From: Pseudomonas tremae
Lineage (GTDB): Bacteria > Pseudomonadota > Gammaproteobacteria > Pseudomonadales > Pseudomonadaceae
Reading direction: 5' to 3'
NCBI RefSeq assembly: GCF_001401155.1
Contig: NZ_LJRO01000160.1
Coordinates: forward strand, 1 to 64,000
Length of the DNA stretch: 64,000 bases
The notes under the pieces: model-generated
The model's input: only the letters and a program-made list of their open reading frames with translations
Database searches by the model: none
What the model was told of the DNA's origin: nothing
Part shown: positions 37,195-46,463 of the stretch, in pieces
Numbering within the stretch: the stretch's first letter is position 1
How the letters are laid out: every line of letters starts with the position of its first letter
Translations under genes and position numbers: made by a program

Positions 37195-39888
37195 TCAGGC
37201 CGATGGGCGACGGGTGTAGCGCTTCAGCTTCTCGACCAGCTCTTCGCCGGGAATGGGCCTGTCGAACAGATAACCCTGACCGACATCACAGCGATGGCGA
37301 CGCAAAAACGCCAGCTGGGCGGCGGTTTCGATGCCTTCGGCAACCACTTTGAGCTTGAGGTTGTGCGCCATGGCGATGACTGCCGAGGTGATCTCCATGT
37401 CGTCTTCATCATCCGGAATATCGCGGATGAAACTGCGATCGATCTTGATCACGTCGATGGGGAATTTTTTCAGATAGCTGAAAGAGGAATAGCCTGTTCC
37501 GAAGTCATCCATCGCCAGTGAAAGGCCAAGCTTCTTCAGCGAGTCGAGTTGCTGACGCGTGTCTTCTGTGGCTTCCAGCAGCAGGCCTTCGGTCAGTTCC
37601 AGTTCCAGCAACGACGGGTCAAGCTCTTCCTCTTTGAGGATCGAGGCAATCGATGACACCAGCTCGGGATCGGAAAACTGTTTCGGCGATACGTTGATCG
37701 CCACCTGAAGGTGCCCAAAACCCGCTGCGGTAAGGTCTTTGCTCATGCGGCACGACTGGCGCGCGACCCATTTGCCAATGGGGATAATCAAACCGGTCTC
37801 TTCGGCAACGCTGATGAACTGGTCCGGTCGGATCATGCCTTTTTCGGGATGGTTCCAGCGCAGCAGCGCTTCCATGCCCAGCAGGCGGCCGGTCAGGAGG
37901 CAGAGTTTGGGTTGATAGAACACTTCCAGTTCGTTCTGGGTCAATGCGCGGCGCAGGTTGTTCTCGACGAAAAGCTTGTAGCTGGCCTCGGCATTCAGCG
38001 CTTCTGTGAACACCTGAACCTGATGCTTGCCATTGGCTTTGGCCTTGTGCAGGGCCAGACCGGCATTTTTCATCAGGGTCTGCGGATCACGACCGTGAAT
38101 CGGCGCGCAGGCCAGGCCTACCGAGCCGGTGACGCTGATCAACTGGTTGTCGACAAACATCGGTTTGTCCAGAGTGGCCAGGACCTGGCTGGCGATGGCC
38201 TGCCCGGCCTCTTGATCGGTGTCGTCCAGCAACACGGCAAATTCGTTGCTGGCGAAGCGTGCCAGCACATCCGAAGAGCTCAACGTGTTGCGCAGGCGGC
38301 GTGCCAGGCTGATCAGCAGTTTGTCGCCGGTCTGGTGACCCAGGCTGTCGTTGATGCGCTTGAAGTTGTCGATGTCGACCAGCAACAGGCTCATGGGCGT
38401 GTCGGTGTCGCGGGCAAAGCGCTCATCCAGATTGCGAATGAACGCCGGACGGTTGCCCAGGTTGGTCAGGTTGTCGGTGTAGGCCAGGCGCTCGATGCGC
38501 TGCTGGGCCAACTTGCTCTGGGTGATGTCCTCGTAGATACCGATGTAGTGCGTCAGCTCACGATTGTCGCCATACACCTTGGAAATCGACAACTGCCCCC
38601 AGTAGGGTTCGAGGTTCTTGCGTCGGCTTTTGAATTCGCCCTGCCAGCTATTGCTGTTGGTAAGGCTGGAGTTGGCTTCCAGCAGCAGCTGGTTGAGATT
38701 TTCCAGCGCCGGCAGTTCCGAGAGCTTGCGCCCGGAGACCTCGTCGGAACTGTACTGGGTGATCGCCGTGAAGCTCGGGTTGACGTACTCGACCACCCCA
38801 TTGCAGTTGACCAGCAGAAACGCGTTGGCGCTTTGTTCGACCGCGCGCTGGAACAGGTGCAATGCAATGGTCGCGGCGCGCCGATTGTGATTGTTGATGA
38901 CCTGGGCAAACTGGTCGGCCAGTTCGCCGGCGAAGGCAATCTCGTCGGACTGCCAGTCGCGCGTCGCGCCGGTCTGTTCAAGACACAGCACACCCACGAC
39001 CTGCCCGTCGATACGAATACTTGCATCCAGGACCGCCCGGGTTTCACCTGGCCTGAGGCTTTCTGCCATCTCGCGGGTGCGCGGGTCTTTCTGGATGTCG
39101 CTGGCGTCGATTGCGCGGCTGGTGTTCAGCGCCTGCAAGTAAGTGGGGTAAGGGCTGATGTCGATCGGTGAGAGGGTTTGATAGTTGCCGCTTTCCCGGT
39201 GGTAGTCGGTGATCGGCTCCAGGCGCTTTTCGTTGAGGTTCCAGATACTGGCATGGTCGAGATCATAGATATCGCAGGCACTTCTGGTGATCAGTTCTGC
39301 CGCTTCCAGCATCGTGTTGGCGGTGGTGTAGCGGTGGCGCGTGAGGCGCAGGATCAGGTCCTGCTGAGCACGTACGCGTTCCAGGTGGGCAAACTGGTCA
39401 CGCTGGGCACGCTGGTTGAGTTCCAGCGCAATCTGCAGCCTGAGGTTGCGGGTTTCGAGATCGGAGTCTGTGGCTTGCTCGTTGTCTACGACAAGCCCCT
39501 CGACGATCAGAAAGTAGCCCCGCAGAAGATGCCGGTTGTGCTGCCTGTAGCCTTCGCCGATTTCCAGCAGGCCAAGCGGCCCCTTAGGGCTGTGCAGGGT
39601 GTAGCGGATCAGGTAATTCGGAGAAGAGGCCAGTTGCAGCTGTATGTCATCGTGAAGTTGATAACGTGCTTCCGGCTCCATGAGACTGGCATAAGGGGAT
39701 CCAATCAGAGCGCAAAGGTCAACCGCGGGCAGCCCTAACTGCTTTTCACAGTTTGGATCGAGAAACAGCAGCGCCCAATTGGCTTCATTAAGCCTCTCGA
39801 AACGCAGCATGCCCAGGCGAGAAGGCACTGGCAATTGCGTCACTACCTCGGCTGCGGATCTACCGGCAGCATCGGTTTGGCTTTTCAT
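37195..39888 (-). CDS. dipA: Cyclic-di-GMP phosphodiesterase DipA (PAS-GAF-PAS-GGDEF-EAL)
   Basis: 897 residues from ATG 39888; an earlier in-frame ATG at 39987 would add 33 poorly conserved residues. Layout: N-terminal PAS-like region (about 20-140), GAF (about 180-335), PAS (about 345-460), GGDEF-like domain (about 475-630) and EAL domain (about 640-890). The GGDEF site reads ASNEF, so cyclase activity is not expected. The EAL domain keeps EALLRW, ELTEGLLLE and DDFGTGYSSFSYLKK, consistent with active c-di-GMP hydrolysis. This is the layout of P. aeruginosa DipA, needed for biofilm dispersion, which also has an ASNEF motif and lies next to msrA. Confidence 0.92.
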   Translation of the reverse strand: MKSQTDAAGRSAAEVVTQLPVPSRLGMLRFERLNEANWALLFLDPNCEKQLGLPAVDLCALIGSPYASLMEPEARYQLHDDIQLQLASSPNYLIRYTLHSPKGPLGLLEIGEGYRQHNRHLLRGYFLIVEGLVVDNEQATDSDLETRNLRLQIALELNQRAQRDQFAHLERVRAQQDLILRLTRHRYTTANTMLEAAELITRSACDIYDLDHASIWNLNEKRLEPITDYHRESGNYQTLSPIDISPYPTYLQALNTSRAIDASDIQKDPRTREMAESLRPGETRAVLDASIRIDGQVVGVLCLEQTGATRDWQSDEIAFAGELADQFAQVINNHNRRAATIALHLFQRAVEQSANAFLLVNCNGVVEYVNPSFTAITQYSSDEVSGRKLSELPALENLNQLLLEANSSLTNSNSWQGEFKSRRKNLEPYWGQLSISKVYGDNRELTHYIGIYEDITQSKLAQQRIERLAYTDNLTNLGNRPAFIRNLDERFARDTDTPMSLLLVDIDNFKRINDSLGHQTGDKLLISLARRLRNTLSSSDVLARFASNEFAVLLDDTDQEAGQAIASQVLATLDKPMFVDNQLISVTGSVGLACAPIHGRDPQTLMKNAGLALHKAKANGKHQVQVFTEALNAEASYKLFVENNLRRALTQNELEVFYQPKLCLLTGRLLGMEALLRWNHPEKGMIRPDQFISVAEETGLIIPIGKWVARQSCRMSKDLTAAGFGHLQVAINVSPKQFSDPELVSSIASILKEEELDPSLLELELTEGLLLEATEDTRQQLDSLKKLGLSLAMDDFGTGYSSFSYLKKFPIDVIKIDRSFIRDIPDDEDDMEITSAVIAMAHNLKLKVVAEGIETAAQLAFLRRHRCDVGQGYLFDRPIPGEELVEKLKRYTRRPSA

Positions 39889-40103
39889 GAACAAACTCGC
39901 TTCCAGAATACTAGTCGCGACGGGCGTAAACCCGCTTTTCGCGTACGGCAAGGTTGCATCATGCGGCCCATGCTTACAAGAGACCACGGTGGCTTAGTGC
40001 TATAAATGTGTCGGCCGATTGTCCCGGTTCTGCAATGTATCTGGTCAGTTACTTAAAATACCCTGTTTTTTCAGGTTAAAGCCCCTGTTTTCAGCTATAT
40101 GGG

Positions 40104-41549
40104 TCAGTTTTCTTTCACCTCATCGTTGAGCGTTGCGGCCTTGCCGGAGCGTATTTCTGCGGCCTTGACGGGCAGTTGAAGGAAAATCCCGGCCGCGAAC
40201 ATCGCCAGCACTCCGACGCTCAGAAACGTCATTTGAAAGGCTCCCAGCATACTGCTGACTTCGCCGGTGGCTACTTCTTCACTGAAACCGCCCAGCAATG
40301 CTGCAGCGCTGGCAACTCCAAGGCTCAGCGACAGCTGCGCGACCACTGAAAGCAGGCTGTTGCCGCTCGCGGCGCTGGCGTCGTCGAGGTCGATCAGCGT
40401 CACAGTATTCATCGCCGTGAACTGCAACGAATTCACCGCGCCGAGCAGCGCCAGTTGTATCAGCAGCACCCAATAAGGGGTCTCCATGTCCACCAGCGCA
40501 AGGCTGGCCAGCAGGATCCCCAGCAGCAGTGTATTGCCGGTAAGAATGTGTCGATAACCCAGGTGTTCGATCAGCCAGCGCGCCACCGTCTTGGCGAACA
40601 TGCCTGCGGCGGCCAGCGGCAGCATGCTCATGCCCGCCTGAGAAGGTGAATAGCCAAGCGCCACTTGCAGCAACAACGGCACCAGGAACGGCAGGGCGCC
40701 GCTGCCGAGGCGAGCAAACAGGTTGCCCATGATGCCTACTGCGAAGGTCCGGGTGCGGAACAACGAAGGCGCGAACAGCGGCGACTCGATATGCCCGGCG
40801 CGTAGCCAATATGCTGCCAGGCAACCCATCCCGGCAAACAGCAGCAGTACCACACGCATGTGCGGCAGGTGCAATTCGCCCAGGCCTTCCAAAGCGATGG
40901 TGATCAGCACCATCGCCGCGCCGAAGAGGGTGAACCCGATGCCGTCAAAGTGCGTGCGGCCACCTCCCGCAAGGTCAGGAATGAAGTGCTTGACCGCGTA
41001 GCAACCTAAAAGCCCGACCGGAATATTGATCAGGAAGATCCAGTGCCAGCTCAGGTACTCGACCATCCAGCCGCCCAGTGTCGGGCCCAGTAATGGCCCG
41101 AGCAAGCCGGGCACGGTGATGAAGCCCATGATCCGCACCAGTTCCGAGCGGGGGTAGGCGCGCAGTACGATCAGCCGCCCGATGGGCACCATCAGTGCGC
41201 CCCCCAACCCCTGAATCACGCGTGCTGCCACCAGTACGTCGAGGGACCAGGACAGCGCGCACAGCAGTGAGCCGAAGCTGAACAGCAGAATGGCGCTGAA
41301 AAAAATGCGTTTGATTCCGAACCGGTCAGCGATCCAGCCTGACGCCGGAATCAACAGCGCAATGGTCAGCATGTAGGCAATCACCACCGACTGCATGCGC
41401 AGCGGGTCTTCTGCCAACGAGCGGGCCATGGACGGCAGCGCAGTATTGAGGATCGTGCCGTCCAGGCTTTGCATGAAGAACGCGATGGCAATGACCCACG
41501 GCATCCAGCGCAGGGTCTTTTCGTCCATGATCGGCGCTGAGTTCTGCAT
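40104..41549 (-). CDS. DHA2-type MFS multidrug transporter (MdtD-like)
   Basis: 481 residues with about 14 membrane segments. MFS signatures are intact: ADRFGIKR in loop 2-3, RVIQGLGGALMVPIGRLI in segment 4 and the antiporter motif PGLLGPLLGPTLGGWMV in segment 5. Best match is the DHA2 (EmrB/QacA) drug:proton antiporter branch. AAGGAG lies 4 bp before the start, inside the end of the TldE-like gene 9 bp upstream, so this is the last gene of a tldD-tldE-mfs operon. Confidence 0.9.
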   Translation of the reverse strand: MQNSAPIMDEKTLRWMPWVIAIAFFMQSLDGTILNTALPSMARSLAEDPLRMQSVVIAYMLTIALLIPASGWIADRFGIKRIFFSAILLFSFGSLLCALSWSLDVLVAARVIQGLGGALMVPIGRLIVLRAYPRSELVRIMGFITVPGLLGPLLGPTLGGWMVEYLSWHWIFLINIPVGLLGCYAVKHFIPDLAGGGRTHFDGIGFTLFGAAMVLITIALEGLGELHLPHMRVVLLLFAGMGCLAAYWLRAGHIESPLFAPSLFRTRTFAVGIMGNLFARLGSGALPFLVPLLLQVALGYSPSQAGMSMLPLAAAGMFAKTVARWLIEHLGYRHILTGNTLLLGILLASLALVDMETPYWVLLIQLALLGAVNSLQFTAMNTVTLIDLDDASAASGNSLLSVVAQLSLSLGVASAAALLGGFSEEVATGEVSSMLGAFQMTFLSVGVLAMFAAGIFLQLPVKAAEIRSGKAATLNDEVKEN

Positions 41550-41558
41550 AGGCTCCTT

Positions 41559-42884
41559 TTACAGCGTAAGAGTAAGTTGGCTGATCAGCGCGCCCGGCAA
41601 GTGGGTGGAACCGGTCTGGCGCTGACTGTAGGTGCTCGATTGCAGGATCAGCTCCCGCTCTCGAGTCAGGTCCTCCAGCGCACTGCCCAGCAGGCTGTAG
41701 GCGCTGTCATCGAAGCGCATGGTGCTGACCGGCGCAACGATCCTTCCGTCTTCGACCCAGAACGTTGCAAAACGTGTCATGCCAGTCAGGCGTGCCGCCG
41801 CGCGGTCCGAGAAGTTCAAGTACCACAGGTTGCTGATGTAAAGACCTGTCCCGAGCTTTTCAAGCACCTGGTCCATCTCCAGCGAACCGCCCGCCATCTC
41901 CAGCGCGCTCGGCCCTTCACCGTAATCGGCGCCATTGGCCGGCAGGTCATATTCGGCAGCGCTGCTTGAGTCCACCAATCGCTCACGGGCCTGCCCGTCG
42001 ACGATCAGGGCGAGGTCCTTGCGCGGATAACCTTCTCTCGAAAAGGCTGGCGAGAATGAGCCGCTGACGTGCTCGTCGATGCTCACCAGCGGGCTGAACC
42101 GGGTATCCCCGTCATACAGACGCTGCAGCGGGCTGCGTTTACTGGCCAGCGCCTGGGCGGAAAACCCGCCCCAAGTGAGCATGCTGATCACTTCATCGAC
42201 CGCCGCAGGGGCCAGATAGGCTCGGTATTGGCCAGGTGCAAGGGTGTGCAGCGGGCGCCCGAGAAACTCCAGTTGCTCACGTGCCTGCTCGAAACGCCGG
42301 GCAAAGGCCTCGCTGTTCCAGTCGTGACCGGCATAGTTTGCCTTTACCGCCTGGCCGTTCTCGTGAAACAGGCTCCAGTCGAAATTGAAGCTGTTGGCCT
42401 GATGCCAGCCCAGCGCTCCCCAGGAACTTGCAAAACCGCGGTACAGCGGCCCCGCAGCGTAGAAACCCACCAGGTCCAGACCACTCGACAACGCGCAGAT
42501 CTGTGCAACGACCTGGGCGCTGTCCGGCAGCGGCGCGTCTTGTACATTACCGGTTCGCCAAGCCTCGGTATTGGGCAGCAGATACGGGTCCTCTGACAAC
42601 GATGGCAGCGTTTCGCGCAGTTGCTGCAAAGCGTCGGTCAGGCGTTGGGTGTCTGTCTCGGCGTCGCCGGAAAGCGTCAGCTCCAGATTGGCGTGGCGGC
42701 CGCTGTCGATCAGTTTGAAGACGGCGACCGCCTGCTGAACCTGCCCGGCCTGACGTACCTGGCCGTGATTGAAGCGAATGAAATCCGACACCTCGGCGTC
42801 GTACGCCAGGGTGAACTGTTCGGTGGGGTTGATGGCCGATTTGAGCGCGGCGACCAGTGTTTCGAATTGCTGTTGGTGCGTCAT
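41559..42884 (-). CDS. TldE/PmbA-like subunit of a TldD/TldE protease
   Basis: 441 residues of the PmbA/TldD family without the HExxxH zinc motif, as expected for the TldE partner. Conserved pieces: EVSDFIRFNHGQVRQAG near 30, LGWHQANSFNFDWSLFH near 180 and GTGLYISNLWYLNFSDRAAARLTGMTR near 350. TldD and TldE form a heterodimer that degrades unfolded peptides and, in some systems, removes leader peptides from ribosomal peptide antibiotics such as microcin B17. The start overlaps the TldD-like stop by 1 bp. Confidence 0.88.
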   Translation of the reverse strand: MTHQQQFETLVAALKSAINPTEQFTLAYDAEVSDFIRFNHGQVRQAGQVQQAVAVFKLIDSGRHANLELTLSGDAETDTQRLTDALQQLRETLPSLSEDPYLLPNTEAWRTGNVQDAPLPDSAQVVAQICALSSGLDLVGFYAAGPLYRGFASSWGALGWHQANSFNFDWSLFHENGQAVKANYAGHDWNSEAFARRFEQAREQLEFLGRPLHTLAPGQYRAYLAPAAVDEVISMLTWGGFSAQALASKRSPLQRLYDGDTRFSPLVSIDEHVSGSFSPAFSREGYPRKDLALIVDGQARERLVDSSSAAEYDLPANGADYGEGPSALEMAGGSLEMDQVLEKLGTGLYISNLWYLNFSDRAAARLTGMTRFATFWVEDGRIVAPVSTMRFDDSAYSLLGSALEDLTRERELILQSSTYSQRQTGSTHLPGALISQLTLTL

Positions 42885-44326
42885 CAGGCAGCCCCTCCAA
42901 ATACATCGACATCGGCAAACACACAGGCCGGAGACGCATGGCCGACACAGATCGCCTGATTGGGTTCGCCCTTGCCGCAGTTGGGCGTGCCCAGAACCTT
43001 GAAGGTGCTGGCGTCGCCCACGGCGCTGAGGCTTTTCCAGAACTGCGCGGATATCGCCCGGTAGTTAGGGTTCTTCACCACGCCTTTCAATTCACCATTT
43101 TCAATCAACTGGCCCCATTCGCAGCCGAACTGGAATTTATTGCGTGCATCGTCGATGGACCAGGAACGGTTACTCGACATCAGGATGCCGTGTTCGATGT
43201 TGCCGATGAGGTCGTTCATGGACCGGTCGCCCGGTTCGATGTTCAGGTTGGCCATGCGATCGATCGGTGCGCGATTCCAGTTGCAGGCGCGGCTGTTGGC
43301 GACACCTTGCATGGCGCTGCGGTGTTGCGACAGCGCGCCGCCGAGCGGGCGTTGCAGCACGCCTTCGCGAATCAGAAACTGCTTGCTCGCTGGCGTGCCG
43401 TCATCATCGTGCGCGTAACTTGCCAACTGCTCGGGAATGTCCGGGTCGAACGTGACGTTCAACAGACTGGAGCCGTACTGCAGCGTGCCGAAATCCGACA
43501 TTTTCACGAAGCTGGTGCCTGCGTAGTTACGTTCGTCGCCGAGAATCCGGTCCAGCTCCAGCGGGTGACCGATTGCCTCGTGAATCTGCAGCACCATCTG
43601 GTCCGGCATCAACAGCAGGTCGCGCGGGCCGGATGGCGTATTGGGCGCAAGAATCAGTTGCAAGGCCTGATCGGCGACGCTGGCAGCGGAGCCGATCAGC
43701 CCGCAACTGCTCAACACTTCAAGACCGCCCTGTTGACCAAAATTATGGCCGCCCAGCGTACGGGTCTGGCTGTCATGTCCGTTGTACGCCGTCACGCTCA
43801 TGCCGGGGAAAACAAAGCGTTGCGCCTGACGAAGCTCGGCGCCCGCAGTGTTCAAATAGAACTGCTCGACAGTTTCCAGCCCCAGAATGGCCTGCCAGTT
43901 GACCAGCCGCTCGTCCTTCGGAACTGCGCTGGATTCGGCCATCAGCAGGCCGATACAGTCGCTCAGCGGCGGGAAGGCCTGATCCATGTTCGGTGACAGA
44001 TAGTCAGCCCTGGCGGTTGAAACGGCCTGCTCGCTCAGGTCCAGCAGCGCATGCGGTGCCAGCCGGCGCGCCAGTGCCTCGGCCTGTTGCAGGGCGGCCT
44101 GCAAACCAGCCCGTGACGTATCGTTGGTAGCAGCGTAGGCCTCGACGCCGTTCAGGCGCACGGTCAGCATGGCGCCTTCGTCGCTGGTCAGTGACGGTGG
44201 TTCGGCCACGTTTTTACGCACGCACAAATGCTGGCCTGTGCGCCTTACATAACGTAACGAAAAGAATTGCGCTTCACTCTGCAGAGCAGCGAAGTGCTGC
44301 TTGAGCCGGGCGGAGAAATCGAACAT
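42884..44326 (-). CDS. TldD-like catalytic zinc metalloprotease subunit
   Basis: 480 residues of the TldD family. The zinc motif H249-E250-x3-H254 (QIHEAIGHPLELDRI) is intact, with a third ligand expected in the C-terminal ANSRACNWNR to GEPNQAICVGHAS part. Cytoplasmic, no signal peptide. With the TldE-like protein encoded next it should form the active protease. It differs from the housekeeping TldD in sequence and in its link to an MFS exporter, so it is probably a paralogous pair with a special substrate. Confidence 0.9.
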   Translation of the reverse strand: MFDFSARLKQHFAALQSEAQFFSLRYVRRTGQHLCVRKNVAEPPSLTSDEGAMLTVRLNGVEAYAATNDTSRAGLQAALQQAEALARRLAPHALLDLSEQAVSTARADYLSPNMDQAFPPLSDCIGLLMAESSAVPKDERLVNWQAILGLETVEQFYLNTAGAELRQAQRFVFPGMSVTAYNGHDSQTRTLGGHNFGQQGGLEVLSSCGLIGSAASVADQALQLILAPNTPSGPRDLLLMPDQMVLQIHEAIGHPLELDRILGDERNYAGTSFVKMSDFGTLQYGSSLLNVTFDPDIPEQLASYAHDDDGTPASKQFLIREGVLQRPLGGALSQHRSAMQGVANSRACNWNRAPIDRMANLNIEPGDRSMNDLIGNIEHGILMSSNRSWSIDDARNKFQFGCEWGQLIENGELKGVVKNPNYRAISAQFWKSLSAVGDASTFKVLGTPNCGKGEPNQAICVGHASPACVFADVDVFGGAA

Positions 44327-44449
44327 GCAGACAAGCTCCTTCTTGAGGGCGGTCGGTGAAGTCCGTACGGCGTCTTGAGCCGATTGCCTTTCAGAAGGAG
44401 ATTACCCCGTAGATCGTCAGGCTGCACCTGCAAGCTTGAGATAGACGCT

Positions 44450-45490
44450 TCAGCCCTGCATCACCAGCCTGATATCGGCAGCCAGTTCACGCACGCGCTC
44501 TTCTTCGGTATCCCACGAACACATGAAGCGAGCGCCACCATTACCGATGAAGGTATAGAAACGCCAGCCCCTTGCTGTCAGGGCTGCAATCGCCGGCTCC
44601 GACAGTTGCAGAAACACGCCATTGGCCTGCACCGGAAACATCAGTTCCACACCCTGGATGTCCTTGACCAGTTCAGCCAGCAACTGTGCGCAACTGTTGG
44701 CGTGGCGCGCATGCTTGAGCCAGGCGTCGTTTTCCAGCAAGCCGACCCACGGCGCTGACAGGAAACGCATTTTCGACGCCAGTTGCCCGGCCTGCTTGCA
44801 GCGGTAATCAAAGTCTTCGGCCAGATCATGGTTGAAGAACAGGATGGCTTCGCCTACCGCCATGCCGTTTTTGGTGCCGCCAAAGCACAGCACATCGACG
44901 CCGGATTTCCAGGTCAGCTCGGCCGGCGATGCGTTCAGAAAGGCACAGGCATTGGAGAACCGTGCGCCGTCCATGTGCAGATGCAGGCCCAGCTCCTTGC
45001 AGGTCGCGCTGATCGCCTTGAGTTCTTCAATCTGATAGACACCCCCCACTTCAGTGGCTTGGGTCAAGGTCACGACCCGTGGCTTGGGGTAATGAATGTC
45101 CTGACGTTTGAGTGCCACTTCACGAATCGATTCGGGCGTCAGCTTGCCGCCAGCGCTACGAGCCGTCAGCAGTTTCGAGCCATTGGAGAAGAACTCCGGT
45201 GCGCCGCATTCATCGGTTTCGACGTGAGCCGTTTCCGAACAGATGACACTGTGGTAACTCTGGCACAACGAGGACAGCGCCAGAGAGTTGGCGGCCGTGC
45301 CGTTGAACGCAAAGAACACTTCGCAGTCGGTTTCGAACAAACGACGGAAATCATCCGACGCGCGCGCAGTCCATTGATCGTCCCCATAGGCGCGTTGGTG
45401 CCCTTTGTTCGCCTGTTCCATTGCCGCCCAGGCTTCGGGGCAGATACCGGAATAATTGTCGCTGGCGAACTGTTGGCTTTGGTCTGTCAT
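44450..45490 (-). CDS. ltaE: Low-specificity L-threonine aldolase
   Basis: 346 residues from ATG 45490 (AAGGA 7 bp upstream). PLP enzyme of the beta-eliminating lyase family: HVETDECGAPEFFSNGSKL near 85, LHMDGARFSNA near 165 and the PLP-binding lysine in CFGGTKNGMAVGEA near 205. It splits threonine and allo-threonine to glycine and acetaldehyde. Divergent from the TraX-family gene. Confidence 0.93.
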   Translation of the reverse strand: MTDQSQQFASDNYSGICPEAWAAMEQANKGHQRAYGDDQWTARASDDFRRLFETDCEVFFAFNGTAANSLALSSLCQSYHSVICSETAHVETDECGAPEFFSNGSKLLTARSAGGKLTPESIREVALKRQDIHYPKPRVVTLTQATEVGGVYQIEELKAISATCKELGLHLHMDGARFSNACAFLNASPAELTWKSGVDVLCFGGTKNGMAVGEAILFFNHDLAEDFDYRCKQAGQLASKMRFLSAPWVGLLENDAWLKHARHANSCAQLLAELVKDIQGVELMFPVQANGVFLQLSEPAIAALTARGWRFYTFIGNGGARFMCSWDTEEERVRELAADIRLVMQG

Positions 45491-45589
45491 GGCCGATTCC
45501 TTATGGGCGATTATGGTGCGCACTGTAGCGACAATAGTGAGTGCGGTCATGTGTTGACTGCTGGACCGACTTACCCGATCTGGAGTGAT

Positions 45590-46336
45590 ATGGATCTATC
45601 CAACCCGCCTTTTCTGCCAGGACGCAACAAGGCGCTGGACCTGCTCAAGTGGCTGGCGATGTTGAGCATGGTGCTCGATCATCTGCGCTATGTGGGTTGG
45701 TCAGTCGATTTTCTTTACGTGCCGGGGCGTTTCGCCTTTCCTTGGTTCTGTCTGGCAATCGCCGTGAATCTCTCAAGACGCAGCGCAGCCATTGTGGCGC
45801 CGCGTGTGCAATGGCGCTACCTGGGTTGGTTGCTGGCATTTGCGGCGTTATCCGAGATTCCGTATCGGCTGTTCATGGAGGATGCCACGGTATTGAACGT
45901 CATGCCGACGCTGCTACTGGGCTTGCTGATTGCTCAGGGTTGGCAGCATCGCAACCCGGCAACCCGAGTGATGGCCGTTGTCGCGCTGCTGCTCACAGCG
46001 ATCTTTCAGAAATACCTGATGTTTGGCTTTGCCGGAGTGTTGCTGCCGCTGGTCTTTGTACTGGTGCTGGAAAGGCGCCTTTGGTACGCAGTGTTTCCGG
46101 CTGTTTTCTGCCTGGCAGGCAACGCCTGGCCACAGATGTTCGCGGGCGCGGGTTGGGGTGATCCGATTTCCGTAGGGTCTATCGTCGCGTGCATGTTGGC
46201 GCCTGTGCTGGGCATGGCATTGCTGCGGACAAAGCCTGAGTTTGCAGTGATCCCGATGCGGCGCTGGGCCTATGCGATTTATCCGCTGCATTTCTTGGTG
46301 TTGCTGGGGTTGCGGGGGGTGTTGGAGCGGGTTTGA
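45590..46336 (+). CDS. TraX-family membrane protein
   Basis: 248 residues from ATG 45590 (GGAG just upstream). About eight membrane segments; starts FLPGRNKALDLLKWLAMLSMVLDHLRYV, the TraX family opening with an Asp-His pair in the first helix. TraX of F-like plasmids acetylates pilin; chromosomal members are taken to be membrane acyltransferases of unknown substrate. No conjugation genes are near. Followed by REP elements. Confidence 0.83.
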   Translation: MDLSNPPFLPGRNKALDLLKWLAMLSMVLDHLRYVGWSVDFLYVPGRFAFPWFCLAIAVNLSRRSAAIVAPRVQWRYLGWLLAFAALSEIPYRLFMEDATVLNVMPTLLLGLLIAQGWQHRNPATRVMAVVALLLTAIFQKYLMFGFAGVLLPLVFVLVLERRLWYAVFPAVFCLAGNAWPQMFAGAGWGDPISVGSIVACMLAPVLGMALLRTKPEFAVIPMRRWAYAIYPLHFLVLLGLRGVLERV

Positions 46337-46344
46337 GAATCGCA

Positions 46345-46458
46345 GCTATTGTGCGACGCAAAGCTGCCCTTCAGGCATCAGATACAACTATCGTGCGACG
46401 CTCTGCGTCACATGCCGTTCTGGACGCTCTGCGTCCTTGCGATGCAGAGCGTCCATTC
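46345..46458. repeat. REP-like cluster between traX-type gene and rlmI
   Basis: Several GACGC-N3-GCGTC palindromes (for example GTGCGACGCTCTGCGTCACA and GGACGCTCTGCGTCC) and the pair GGACGCTCTGC / GCAGAGCGTCC around an 11-nt spacer. It fills the gap between two converging genes. Confidence 0.72.
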
Positions 46459-46463
46459 GGGCG

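Noticed and set aside
37711..39171. 486-codon frame opposite dipA
   Set aside because: Antisense shadow of the GAF-PAS-GGDEF-EAL gene.
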